The notes under the pieces are model-generated. The model had not been told where the DNA came from and searched no databases. It saw only the letters and a program-made list of their open reading frames with translations. 64,000 bases of DNA from DASUXY01 sp035301985 (GTDB lineage: Bacteria; Bacillota; Bacilli; Bacillales; Amphibacillaceae): assembly GCA_035301985.1 (NCBI GenBank), contig DATGTE010000008.1:1-64000 (forward strand), in the 5' to 3' direction. The translations under genes were made by a program, and so were the position numbers. Shown here piece by piece: positions 51,926 through 60,761 of this stretch (position 1 is its first letter; every line of letters starts with the position of its first letter).

Positions 51926-52606
51926 ATGTATGCAAATGACGGTTTTGCACCACATATGAATCAATATGCTTATCGATCGAATCCATATCCGTTATCCCCC
52001 ATTCATATGCCTTACTATTACGGGTGTCCATCTTATGCTATGCACCCTTCGAGATCTTATCGAGAGCAACCCGTTAGAGGGCAAGCGACATGGACAGAAG
52101 GAGGAAAAGTGACTAAATGTGGTATCCCATGGTCAGACCAGAAATATATGACGGTTGCTGTGGGAGATACTGCACCATATAAGTGTGGGGAAACTCTACG
52201 AATCAGGAATTTATCCATGCCAGGTGGACGTGAAATTGTTGTAAAAGTTGTTGATCAAGTTGAAGGGTATCCCGCAAATAAAGTGAATCTTCATCGTCGA
52301 GCATTTGAAGCATTGGGAGCTCCTTTAGATCTCGGTGTAATTGATGTAGAAATTGTGCCAACCAACATGTCAGATCAAGACAGGTGGGAAGATCTTTTAT
52401 TGACCACGGCACAGACGATGTATCCAAATTACCGTGTGATTGATTATCGTTCAATAGGAAACCAGCAATTTTTCACACCTCATGTAGAGGAAACATATGA
52501 ATTTATTTTAGAGTCAGAGAGCAATCAGTTAAGCGTAAGAGGAAAGATTATGTACAATCCGGAAACAGAACAATTGTTCTCACTCGAATTAACCGCCAAC
52601 GAATGA
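51926..52606 (+). CDS. Tyr/Pro-rich protein with a double-psi beta-barrel (DPBB) domain
   Basis: A 226-residue protein in three parts. The first 50 residues are rich in Tyr, Pro, Met and Asn without a signal peptide. Residues 51-140 form an RlpA/expansin-like DPBB (GQATWTEGGKVTKCGIPW, CGETLRIRN, VVDQVEG, LHRRAFEALGAPLDLGVIDVEI). The C-terminal 80 residues include FEFIL-type strands resembling DUF3889-containing Bacillus proteins. Spore coat proteins can show such N-termini, but this is inference. AGGAGG precedes ATG. Confidence 0.75.
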   Translation: MYANDGFAPHMNQYAYRSNPYPLSPIHMPYYYGCPSYAMHPSRSYREQPVRGQATWTEGGKVTKCGIPWSDQKYMTVAVGDTAPYKCGETLRIRNLSMPGGREIVVKVVDQVEGYPANKVNLHRRAFEALGAPLDLGVIDVEIVPTNMSDQDRWEDLLLTTAQTMYPNYRVIDYRSIGNQQFFTPHVEETYEFILESESNQLSVRGKIMYNPETEQLFSLELTANE

Positions 52607-52653
52607 GTAGCAAACCACCTTCAACTGGGAAATATTTGATTTGTAAAATAAGG

Positions 52654-52678
52654 GAGGGTATTCCAATTGGATACCCTC
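52654..52678. terminator. Hairpin between convergent genes
   Basis: GAGGGTAT and ATACCCTC pair, with an inner CC/GG, around AATT. T-tracts are weak on both sides, but it sits exactly between two convergent stop codons. Confidence 0.55.
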
Positions 52679-52687
52679 ATCTAGCCT

Positions 52688-53887
52688 TTATGCTACTTGT
52701 AATACGTTTTTAATTTGTTCAATCGCCCATGTTAAATCTTTTTTGTCAATGATGAGTGGTGGGGCAAATCGAATGACATTTACATGCGTCTCTTTGCACA
52801 GCAATCCTTTATCCATTAATGCTTCACAATAGGGGCGAGCAGGTTCGATTAACTCAATACCGATCAATAGTCCTTTTCCGCGAACTTCTTTAATAATAGG
52901 GTTCGTTATTTTTTTTAATTCATCGATCATATATGTGCCTAGTTCCAAGGACCGATTCGCTAACTTTTCTTCTGCGAGTACTTCAAGGGCAGCCATCGAA
53001 ACGGCACACGCTAATGGATTTCCACCAAATGTTGAGCCATGTGAACCGGGTTCAAATACACCGAGAATATCTTGGTTAGCAACAATACATGAAATTGGCA
53101 AGACACCTCCGCCCAACGCTTTCCCTAAAATGAGGATATCCGGTGTTACATTTTCCCAATCACAAGCAAACATTTTACCAGTTCGTCCCAGTCCTACTTG
53201 AATTTCATCGGCAATATATAGCACGTTATTTTCCTGACATACATCGTATGCTTCTTTTAAAAACCCTTCAGGTGGCATGACAATCCCGGCCTCACCTTGA
53301 ATCGGTTCAAAAAGGAATCCAGCTGTATTTTCATTAATAGCTGCTTTTAAGGCTTCAATATCACCATAAGGAATGATTTTGATTCCAGGGAGCATCGGAC
53401 CAAAACCTCGTTTGTATTCATCTTCAGATGACAATGAAATCGCTGCCATAGTTCGACCGTGAAAATTCCCCTCACAGACGATGATCTCTGCCTTATTTGT
53501 CGGCACACCTTTTACGTCATAAGCCCATCTTCGAGCTGTTTTAATAGCTGTTTCAACGGCTTCAGCTCCTGTATTCATCGGTAGAGCCATATCTTTGTTT
53601 GTCAATGTGCAAATTTTTTCATACCACGGACCTAATTGATCGCTATGAAAAGCACGTGATGTCAATGTGACCGCATCCGCTTGTTTTTTCAATGCCGCAA
53701 TAATTTTCGGGTGACAATGTCCTTGATTGACAGCTGAGTATGCGCTTAACATATCCAGATAGTGGTTTCCATCAGAGTCTTCTACCCATGCCCCGTTAGC
53801 TTTTGATATGACCACGGGTAAGGGGTGATAGTTTTTTGCTCCGTGCGTTTCTGTTTGTTCGATGATTTGTTGACTTGTTCGCTCCAT
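52688..53887 (-). CDS. rocD: Ornithine aminotransferase
   Basis: A 399-residue PLP enzyme converting ornithine and 2-oxoglutarate to glutamate semialdehyde and glutamate. MNTGAEAVETAIKTARRW, FEPIQGEAGIVMPP and the PLP lysine K256 in ILGKALGGG are visible. GGAGGGATACA lies before ATG 53887. A possible -10 TATACT lies upstream. I saw no sigma-54 type promoter (TGGCAC-N5-TTGC), unlike roc operons of B. subtilis. Confidence 0.95.
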   Translation of the reverse strand: MERTSQQIIEQTETHGAKNYHPLPVVISKANGAWVEDSDGNHYLDMLSAYSAVNQGHCHPKIIAALKKQADAVTLTSRAFHSDQLGPWYEKICTLTNKDMALPMNTGAEAVETAIKTARRWAYDVKGVPTNKAEIIVCEGNFHGRTMAAISLSSEDEYKRGFGPMLPGIKIIPYGDIEALKAAINENTAGFLFEPIQGEAGIVMPPEGFLKEAYDVCQENNVLYIADEIQVGLGRTGKMFACDWENVTPDILILGKALGGGVLPISCIVANQDILGVFEPGSHGSTFGGNPLACAVSMAALEVLAEEKLANRSLELGTYMIDELKKITNPIIKEVRGKGLLIGIELIEPARPYCEALMDKGLLCKETHVNVIRFAPPLIIDKKDLTWAIEQIKNVLQVA

Positions 53888-54078
53888 TGTATCCCTCCAA
53901 AGCTTGAATCCATTTTTTCATTGAACAAATCTTCATTATATTGTTAGTATAACAGTTTTATAGCTGTTTTAATAAGCATAAAGAGGTATCATGTGAATTT
54001 TCACTACGTACATGTTATATTAATTACGTAAGTATGATGTTTATCATTTTAACATGTATATGAGGAGGAAACTTATTC

Positions 54079-54426
54079 ATGAATACGCATCTACATATAA
54101 CCTCATGGGTGTTGGCACTGATTTTACTTGTAGTTGTTGTCCTATTACATAAACAAGGAAAAGCAAAAGGTGCAAAAATTACCCAGATGATTATGCGTCT
54201 TGACTATCTTTTAATTTTGTATTCGGGTGGTGGCCTATTAGGAGTTTACTTTGGTGGGCCTAATGTTGGCTTAGCCATTGTTAAGGCGATTGCAGGTATT
54301 TGGACAATTGCTGCGATCGAAATGACAGCTATTAAAACAGTGAAGGATGAGCCGGCAAACAGCTGGTGGACGCAATTAGTGATTGCTTTGTTAATCACAT
54401 TAATTTTAGGGTTTGGCTTTTTATAA
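54079..54426 (+). CDS. yisL: YisL family (UPF0344) membrane protein
   Basis: A 115-residue protein with four membrane helices. It begins NTHLHITSWVLALILL and has KGAKITQMIMRLDYLLIL, close to the YisL family of unknown function. AGGAGG lies ten bases before the ATG. Inverted repeat ACATGTTA / TAACATGT (54010-54057) surrounds its promoter region. Confidence 0.85.
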   Translation: MNTHLHITSWVLALILLVVVVLLHKQGKAKGAKITQMIMRLDYLLILYSGGGLLGVYFGGPNVGLAIVKAIAGIWTIAAIEMTAIKTVKDEPANSWWTQLVIALLITLILGFGFL

Positions 54427-54446
54427 GATGTATGCAGAAAATGTGG

Positions 54447-54480
54447 AGGGCTATCCGAATGAATAGGGGTAGCCCTTTTC
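54447..54480 (+). terminator. Terminator of yisL
   Basis: AGGGCTATCC and GGGTAGCCCT pair (one wobble) with a T-rich tail. Confidence 0.82.
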
Positions 54481-54596
54481 TTCTCATTTTTCTAGAAAGA
54501 CGGTATAGATGAACAGCCAATAACTAACTTATATAGTTTAGTGAGGACACTCGTGGAAGTGTCAATATATAAATTGAATGGCTTGGAGGCGCGAAA

Positions 54597-56099
54597 ATGA
54601 AAAAATCTACTCTCATTTTTTTTATGATCCCTTTGTTATTTTTATGTGTGGGCCCAACAACGAATGAGGCTGCTGAATCATCGACCATTCACGAAGAAAT
54701 TTTTTATGACATTTTAGTAGATCGCTTTAATAATGGTGGTCAACAGCATTCGGATCAAATCCGCTTAGAAGATCCTTACGCCTATCATGGGGGAGATATC
54801 CAAGGAATCATTATGAAACTGGATACCCTACAAGAGATGGGGTTTACAACGATCTCTCTATCACCGATCATGAAAAACGCTGAGAATGGATATCACGGGT
54901 ATTGGATAGAAGATCATTATCAAGTTGAGGAAGAATTTGGAACAATGGATGATGTGAAGGAGTTAGTGAAAGAAGCGCATGATCGTGACATGAAAGTGAT
55001 GTTTGAATTCGTTCCTAACTATGTAGCGACAAGTCATGAAATCGCCTCTGACCCTGATAAAACGCATTGGCTTAAAGAAACATTTGAATCAGATGTGGAA
55101 GAACATCCGTGGCTTGATGAAGATGAAGTGGTCATGTTAGATCAAGAAGAACCGGAAGTCGAAAAATATTTGTTTGATGTAGCCGAATATTGGATTGATG
55201 AAACGGATGTCGATGGATTTAAAATATATGCGGCTGATCAATCATCTAAACAATTTTTGAATAAATTTACAGCTCATTTAAAAAAACAAAAAGAAGATTT
55301 TTATATTACAGCTACGGTGCTTTCCGATGAATATGATCACTCGTTAGCCGCATTGGATGACATTCAACTCGTTGAAAATGTTCCCGTCTATCAAGAAATG
55401 TTCGAAGTATTTTCTACGGTAAACGAGCCGGTAGAAAAAATTTATGAAGCTTGGGAAGAACACGGTAGTGAAGCGGGATTGTTATACGTCGATAATAAAT
55501 CCACAAAACGTTTTACACATGAATTTACAGAAAATGGGCGGAATGAATTAACTGCTTGGAAACTCGCCTTAACGTATATGTATACAAGTCCGGGTGTGCC
55601 TGTTATTTATCAAGGATCTGAAGTGCCGATGTACGGTGAGGGAGTTCCCGATAACCACCATATGGTCGATTTTAATATTGCTGACCCAGATTTGAAGGAA
55701 TTTTTCACACGAATTTCATCGTTACGTTCAGAATTTCTTCCTTTAGCATATGGAGATTATGAATTAATCGGATCTGACCATGGAATGAGTGTGTTTAAGA
55801 GATCATATAAGGGCGAGTCCGTGTATGTCGCCATTAATAATGATAGTGAATCAAGGTCGTTGTCAATCACAGACGTAGGAGAAGATAAGCAATTGCGAGG
55901 CTTGCTCGGTGACAACCTCGTTCGCCAAGGTGATAATGGTGAATTTAAAATTGGTATTCCTAGAGAATCTGCCGAAGTTTATATCATCGAAGAGAACAAA
56001 GGAATCAATTGGTTTTTCATCGGAGCAATTATCGGGATCTTTTTGTTGTTTATAATAGCAGTCATTTACTTAAGTATGAAAGAGAAGAAAAGAAGCTGA
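54597..56099 (+). CDS. Membrane-anchored GH13 (alpha-amylase fold) protein with degenerate active site
   Basis: A 500-residue protein: signal peptide (about 1-26), a GH13 barrel beginning IFYDILVDRFNNG, a C-terminal beta domain, then one membrane helix (about 472-492) and a basic tail. All conserved catalytic positions are altered. Region I reads EFVPNY (D to E137, H to Y142). Region II GFKIY has Tyr211 for the nucleophile Asp and Lys209 for Arg. Region III has Thr240 for the acid/base Glu. Region IV VDNKS has K301-S302 for His-Asp. Likely a binding or scaffold protein, not an amylase. GGAGGCG lies before ATG. Confidence 0.85.
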   Translation: MKKSTLIFFMIPLLFLCVGPTTNEAAESSTIHEEIFYDILVDRFNNGGQQHSDQIRLEDPYAYHGGDIQGIIMKLDTLQEMGFTTISLSPIMKNAENGYHGYWIEDHYQVEEEFGTMDDVKELVKEAHDRDMKVMFEFVPNYVATSHEIASDPDKTHWLKETFESDVEEHPWLDEDEVVMLDQEEPEVEKYLFDVAEYWIDETDVDGFKIYAADQSSKQFLNKFTAHLKKQKEDFYITATVLSDEYDHSLAALDDIQLVENVPVYQEMFEVFSTVNEPVEKIYEAWEEHGSEAGLLYVDNKSTKRFTHEFTENGRNELTAWKLALTYMYTSPGVPVIYQGSEVPMYGEGVPDNHHMVDFNIADPDLKEFFTRISSLRSEFLPLAYGDYELIGSDHGMSVFKRSYKGESVYVAINNDSESRSLSITDVGEDKQLRGLLGDNLVRQGDNGEFKIGIPRESAEVYIIEENKGINWFFIGAIIGIFLLFIIAVIYLSMKEKKRS

Positions 56100-56118
56100 T
56101 TGGAACCAGCTTCTTTTT
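56089..56118 (+). terminator. Terminator of the GH13-like gene
   Basis: AAAGAAGCTG and CAGCTTCTTT form a 10-bp stem that includes the stop codon, with TT after it. It also serves the convergent gene. Confidence 0.85.
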
Positions 56119-56129
56119 CATACGAATAG

Positions 56130-57353
56130 TTAGATTTGCTTTGGAGAATTTTGTGTTACAGAAAACCATAAGGTGATAATGCCTACGGTTAACAACATAC
56201 TCGCGATAAGTAGTCCACTTTCATAAAATGATATGTGTGGTTTATTCAACCATGTGAGTAAACCATCTCCAAACAATAATACTTCATTAAGCATAAATCC
56301 GACCCCAAATAGAATGGATCCGTAAAAGGTTAGACGGTTACTTTCCAAAATATGAACCATTCGGTACTGGGTTAATATAAATATGCTAATAAATCCGAGT
56401 AGCGTTAAATGTAAGTAACCGATGACAATACTTCTCGTATCATAGATTAAATTGGCCATGCCAGGAGACATAAGTCCAAGCTCCATAGAACTTTTTATGA
56501 GCAGTAAGAAGAGTGTCACCCCTAAAGCTCCAATCGTCCCTTTAGAGAAATGGGACATAAGTTGGCGTGACGTTCCTTTAAAAGCAAACAATAAACATAA
56601 TACACCAACCCATTGACCAATACTACCAACAATGGCTAATACGGAACCACTTGTTCCGACATCCACCCACAAAATCGATAATAGGTAGCCGGGAAATAAA
56701 GCGATGAAATAAATCCAAAAGCTAGCGGTCAACAAGGAAGTTGATAATGTAATTTTTTTATAATGCAAAATGGTGATCAATAACCCGATTAAAAATAAGT
56801 AGAGCCATCCATTATATTGGAAATGTAAATAAAAATAAATGGCCATGTCAAAAAAAGCTGATTCTTTCATTCCCGTAGACGAAATATAGCCTAGAGCAAA
56901 TGGGCCTAGTGACGATAAGAGTAATGCGACTAACGAGCCTTTGATAAACAAATTGCTGATTTGAGAACGAAAGGCACCCATTTTTAAATGACGAAAAATA
57001 AAACTCGCTGTCCAATACTCAACAAAAATGTGTAGTGTTGATAGAATAATTGACACAAGACCGTACCCTTGGTATAAAAAAGCTATAAACATGACGAGTG
57101 ATGTGATAAAAAGTGTTACACTGATCGCTTTTGCTTCCTTTTTCCGTTTATTGTAATCCCACTGAATGGATAAAAAAATGATGAATGTCCCTAAGAAGGC
57201 CCAGCCTAGTATAGCTAAATGGGAATGGGCATGAAGCACATTCGTATAGGGGATAGCTGTTGCCATGTGTAAGGGAAATAGTCGCATCCATACTCCTGAC
57301 AATGCCGTTAACAAGAAAAATAGAGTCGCGAAATGCGTATGTACTTTAGGCAT
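56130..57353 (-). CDS. Polytopic membrane protein resembling heme-copper oxidase subunit I
   Basis: A 407-residue protein with about 12 membrane helices and histidine-rich helix starts: HAHSHLAILGW (about 40-50), FYLHFQYNGWLY (about 192-203) and GYLHLTLLGF (about 318-327). The first two look like heme-ligand helices of oxidase subunit I, but no CuB HH pair or cross-link tyrosine motif is seen. It may be a heme-binding membrane protein (NnrS/HCO-like). No function is assigned. GGAGC lies before ATG 57353. Confidence 0.65.
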   Translation of the reverse strand: MPKVHTHFATLFFLLTALSGVWMRLFPLHMATAIPYTNVLHAHSHLAILGWAFLGTFIIFLSIQWDYNKRKKEAKAISVTLFITSLVMFIAFLYQGYGLVSIILSTLHIFVEYWTASFIFRHLKMGAFRSQISNLFIKGSLVALLLSSLGPFALGYISSTGMKESAFFDMAIYFYLHFQYNGWLYLFLIGLLITILHYKKITLSTSLLTASFWIYFIALFPGYLLSILWVDVGTSGSVLAIVGSIGQWVGVLCLLFAFKGTSRQLMSHFSKGTIGALGVTLFLLLIKSSMELGLMSPGMANLIYDTRSIVIGYLHLTLLGFISIFILTQYRMVHILESNRLTFYGSILFGVGFMLNEVLLFGDGLLTWLNKPHISFYESGLLIASMLLTVGIITLWFSVTQNSPKQI

Positions 57354-57594
57354 TTTAGATGCTCCTTTCTGTTTGAAACGTTGATCGGTTGGAATACATA
57401 CAGTTTCTTATGTATGTATTATATAGGATATACGACTATAAAGGTGTGATAGAAGTAACAACTGTCATAAAATATACGATTTTTGTCGATTCGTAAAAGC
57501 ATTGATCAACGTATGCTCCTTTGCAAAGGGTGACGAAAACTGTAGTATAGCATGGTGTTTTGCTTTTAATAAATTGAAATAGAGGTTGACCATG

Positions 57595-57631
57595 AAAAAA
57601 TACTGATCTACAAATGTAGAATCAGTATTTT
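57595..57631 (-). terminator. Terminator of the degV-family gene
   Basis: On the minus strand AAAATACTGATTCTACA pairs with TGTAGATCAGTATTTT (one bulge) followed by TT. The 305 bases between the two minus genes otherwise hold only the promoter region of the gene at 56130. Confidence 0.85.
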
Positions 57632-57658
57632 GGAAGGGAACAGAAGACATTTGCGAAA

Positions 57659-58519
57659 TCATTTATATTCATCATTAAGGAAAAATAGAGCAATGGTTCC
57701 TGGCCCTGAATGAGCACCGATTGTTGCACCGACCATTTCAATGACTAGATCGTTAACATTAAATTTAGCTTTAATCATATCAGCTAATTTTTGTGCTCGT
57801 TCGAGATCATCTCCGTGACTAATCCCAATTGTTTGATTGCTCAAGTCTACACCTCGTTCTTCCATAATTTCTAACATTCTCTGGAAGACTTTTTTCGAAC
57901 CGCGAACTTTCTCGATTGGGATGAGCTGTCCATCTTCTACGTGTAAAATCGGTTTAATTTTTAAGAGCGTACCAACGAAGGCTTGCGTCCTACTCACTCG
58001 TCCACCACGGAACAAATATTCTAAATCATCAACAGTAAAAATGTGTTCCATATGTTGGGCATGGTATGTAGCTGTTTCCAAAATCTCTTCTATCCCCGCT
58101 CCTTGCTGGGCGAGCTGTGCGGCACGTCGAACCACGAGTCCATAGCCGATTGAAGCGCATTTTGTATCCACCACATAGAGGGGAGCTTCCGGGTATTGCT
58201 CTTTGATGTTTTGCTCGACCATTTTAGCCGTTTGGTACGTACCAGATAGGCCAGATGAAAAGGCTAAATAAATTAAAGGTTGATTTGTTTCCGCATAAGA
58301 TGTAAAAATAGCTTTAAAGGATTGTGGTGATACTTGGGATGTGGTTGGCTTCTTCCCGTTTCTCATCGCATCATACACAGCTTTTGGGGAAATGTTCTTT
58401 CCATCTTTATATTCTTTCCCATCTAAACGAACAGTTAATGGAACCATTTTTATGTTTAAGTCATGGTAGTGTTTTTCTGATAAATCACAAGCTGAATCAG
58501 CTAAAATTTGAATGTTCAT
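57659..58519 (-). CDS. yitS: DegV family fatty-acid-binding protein (YitS-like)
   Basis: A 286-residue two-domain protein. ADSACDLSEKHY at the start, TTSQVSPQSF, FSSGLSGTYQTAK and GGRVSRTQAFVG are family marks. DegV/FakB proteins hold a fatty acid for phosphorylation by FakA. The lipid preference cannot be read. AAAGGTG lies upstream of ATG. It is divergent from yitT, as in the yitS-yitT region of B. subtilis. Confidence 0.88.
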   Translation of the reverse strand: MNIQILADSACDLSEKHYHDLNIKMVPLTVRLDGKEYKDGKNISPKAVYDAMRNGKKPTTSQVSPQSFKAIFTSYAETNQPLIYLAFSSGLSGTYQTAKMVEQNIKEQYPEAPLYVVDTKCASIGYGLVVRRAAQLAQQGAGIEEILETATYHAQHMEHIFTVDDLEYLFRGGRVSRTQAFVGTLLKIKPILHVEDGQLIPIEKVRGSKKVFQRMLEIMEERGVDLSNQTIGISHGDDLERAQKLADMIKAKFNVNDLVIEMVGATIGAHSGPGTIALFFLNDEYK

Positions 58520-58665
58520 ATTTTCACCTTTTCTTTAAAAAGTGTTGATACTTCAAGTGTAAATCTATTTATATATATAGTCAAAGCCAACTTATTATAC
58601 GCATGTTAACAAGCGTGGATTAAAATGGGCGAGATAACGTTAGAGTCCAATCAGGAGGTTCGTAC

Positions 58666-59508
58666 ATGTTAGGTGAAGTGAAACGGGTAATTATTGTAGC
58701 TTTTGGGGCACTTTTACTTGCCATATCATTGAATTTTTTCTTAATCAGTGCCCATGTTTATGCGAGCGGTTTTACAGGGGCAGCACAGCTATTAATGAGT
58801 ATTTTTAATGATTTTATTGGGATCGAAGTCAGTATGGGCTTGTTGCTCGTATTGTTAAATGTTCCGGTTGCTATTTTAGGTTGGTTTAAAGTAGGGCGTT
58901 CCTTTACAATATATAGTGTGTTATCAGTCATCTTAGCTTCGATTTTCTTAGCGTTACTTCCCGTAATCGAAATCTCAGATGACATCATATTAAATGCTGT
59001 CTTTGGTGGAGTGATCGGCGGTGCTGGTGTTGGTATTACTTTAAAATATGGGGCTTCAACAGGCGGAATGGATATTATCGCGATGGTATTATCTCGATTA
59101 AACGATAGGCCGATTGGAATTTATTTTTTGCTACTAAATGGTGTAATTATCGGAATGGCAGGGTTTTTATATGAGCCGGAAAATGCACTATATACGCTGT
59201 TGTCGTTGTATGTTACGACACGTGTCATCGATACCTTGCATACACGTCATCAAAAAGTAACGGCGATGATCATTACGCATAAAGCGGATCAATTACAAAA
59301 GGCGATTCATGAAAAGCTCGTACGTGGGATCACGATCATTCCCGCTACAGGTGCCTACACAAAAGAAGATAAACATATGTTATATCTTGTCGTCACTCGC
59401 TACGAATTGTATGATTTAGAGAAGGTGATTAAAGAAGTCGATCCAAATGCTTTTACAAATATTGTACAGACAGCAGGCATTTATGGTTTTTTCAGGAAAA
59501 ATGATTGA
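58666..59508 (+). CDS. yitT: YitT family membrane protein
   Basis: A 280-residue protein: five membrane helices (to about residue 180) and a cytosolic DUF2179 domain (about 205-275) with TAMIITHKADQL and RGITIIPATGAYT. Family role is unclear. AGGAGG precedes ATG 58666. A small lipoprotein gene starts 21 bases after its stop, so they are likely co-transcribed. Confidence 0.9.
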   Translation: MLGEVKRVIIVAFGALLLAISLNFFLISAHVYASGFTGAAQLLMSIFNDFIGIEVSMGLLLVLLNVPVAILGWFKVGRSFTIYSVLSVILASIFLALLPVIEISDDIILNAVFGGVIGGAGVGITLKYGASTGGMDIIAMVLSRLNDRPIGIYFLLLNGVIIGMAGFLYEPENALYTLLSLYVTTRVIDTLHTRHQKVTAMIITHKADQLQKAIHEKLVRGITIIPATGAYTKEDKHMLYLVVTRYELYDLEKVIKEVDPNAFTNIVQTAGIYGFFRKND

Positions 59509-59529
59509 ACATATGAAGGGTGATGTGAG

Positions 59530-59967
59530 ATGAAAAAGTATATGGTGATTTTTTTACTCGCGACAATTGTCATCGGTTGTACGACAGAAGAGGAGCCGTC
59601 ACCTAACCAAACGGATGAGTCTAATTTGGAAAACCACAGTGAAACCGAAGACCAAACAGCTGCAAGTTTTCGAGGCATAGACGCTTCAGTAAAAGGTGGA
59701 GTCATTCATCTTTCGGGTCAAGCAAAAGTGACGGATGATGAATTTTTTTATATGGTCCAATATGGAGATCAATCCATTGTTGAAGAATCGAAAGTGACCC
59801 TTGATGAGACTGACGATGGTTGGGGAGAGTTTCACATAGAAGAATCGATTAAAGATGTTGAGAGGAAAGACGATGAGGAGCCAATTGCCATTTTATATGC
59901 TAAAAATGCAGAAGGAAAGAAAGTGAATCCAAATCACATCCCAATCAATTGGTTTGTTCCGTATTAA
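59530..59967 (+). CDS. Small lipoprotein of unknown function
   Basis: A 145-residue protein. The lipobox is IVIGC with the lipid cysteine at about residue 17, then a Glu/Asn/Ser-rich linker (to about 45) and one compact beta-rich domain (GGVIHLSGQAKVTDDEFFYMVQYGD, WGEFHIEESI). B. subtilis has ipi at this place but the sequences do not match. It may share a fold with the repeats of the lipoproteins at 35.7-38.1 kb. Confidence 0.78.
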   Translation: MKKYMVIFLLATIVIGCTTEEEPSPNQTDESNLENHSETEDQTAASFRGIDASVKGGVIHLSGQAKVTDDEFFYMVQYGDQSIVEESKVTLDETDDGWGEFHIEESIKDVERKDDEEPIAILYAKNAEGKKVNPNHIPINWFVPY

Positions 59968-59969
59968 AA

Positions 59970-60008
59970 GTAAGAGCTGTTACCAATATCTTTGGAAACA
60001 GCTCTTAC
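59970..60008. terminator. Hairpin between convergent lipoprotein and NifU_N genes
   Basis: GTAAGAGCTGTT and AACAGCTCTTAC form a 12-bp stem with an inner CCAA/TTGG. T-tails are short, so it likely works as a shared terminator. Confidence 0.65.
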
Positions 60009-60051
60009 ATATGTTTGATCAAGCCTATCTATCAGAACGTCCGTTTTTACA

Positions 60052-60318
60052 TCATTCATATCCATGCTTTTTAAATACTTCTTTGACTTGTTCAGTCAAT
60101 TCATCCCATTCAGCATCGAATTGTTTATTTACAGTAATGAAGTTTTGATATCCAAAAACATTATCGACATCATCAAGCTTCATTAAATCATTTAAAATTT
60201 CATGTTCACTTGTGTCACCGGGCATGACGGAAACACTATCTGATCCTTCAAAGATCAGTCGATCGGTTGTGAATTTCATTGCGTTTGGATTCGGTGTTGC
60301 TTCAACGCGTATACCCAT
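60052..60318 (-). CDS. Stand-alone NifU N-terminal (Nfu_N) domain protein
   Basis: An 88-residue protein that begins GIRVEATPNPNAMKFTTDR and matches only the scaffold Nfu/NifU N-terminal domain. The CXXC domain that holds the Fe-S cluster is absent. Its role may be in Fe-S protein maturation, but this is unproven. GGAGGGATTA lies before ATG 60318. Confidence 0.85.
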   Translation of the reverse strand: MGIRVEATPNPNAMKFTTDRLIFEGSDSVSVMPGDTSEHEILNDLMKLDDVDNVFGYQNFITVNKQFDAEWDELTEQVKEVFKKHGYE

Positions 60319-60424
60319 AAATTAATCCCTCCTCAAAATTGCTTGGTTCATACATATATTAGCAGAAAAGTGAATGAGAAAAAAGCATAATAACTCTTTA
60401 GCGATAGAAAGATGATGTTTCATT

Positions 60425-60457
60425 AAAAAAGTGCCGAAAATGTGTTTCGGCACTTTT
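60425..60457 (-). terminator. Terminator of the two small ORFs
   Basis: AAAAGTGCCGAAA and TTTCGGCACTTTT form a 13-bp stem with T-runs on both strands. Confidence 0.85.
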
Positions 60458-60563
60458 GCTATCCGTTTGCTTACGGCAATTCTGTTTCATCGTGAATAAC
60501 TAATGAATGAGTAATCGCCATCACAAACTTTTAGCAAGTCTCATAGGATCATGTTGATGGTGA

Positions 60564-60761
60564 CTAACTGAGCTGATTATGCTGTTGTAAACGCTCTTCA
60601 AGCTGTTGCAATTGCTGTTTTTCTTCTGGGGTGCTGTCTTTATATGCAGCTTGAATCGCATTTTGGGCAGCTTGCTTTTCTTGTTCGTTCGGTTGGTTAT
60701 AGCTGTTATTAGTTAAACTATTGACAGTATCTAAAGCTCGTTGGAATAAGCTCTTTTCCAT
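60564..60761 (-). CDS. Small DUF3813-like protein
   Basis: A 65-residue, Gln/Asn-rich helical protein starting EKSLFQRALDTVNSLTNNSY. AGGAGG lies eight bases before ATG 60761, inside the end of the preceding small gene. Family assignment to DUF3813 is by eye. Role unknown. Confidence 0.72.
   Translation of the reverse strand: MEKSLFQRALDTVNSLTNNSYNQPNEQEKQAAQNAIQAAYKDSTPEEKQQLQQLEERLQQHNQLS

Noticed and set aside
53993..54004. GTGAATTTTCAC as an ARG box controlling rocD
   Set aside because: The half-sites are shorter and closer than in the AhrC/ArgR consensus, so I left it out as a feature.
57465..57662. 65-codon ORF on the minus strand after the degV-type gene
   Set aside because: It contains the degV terminator and has no ribosome site.
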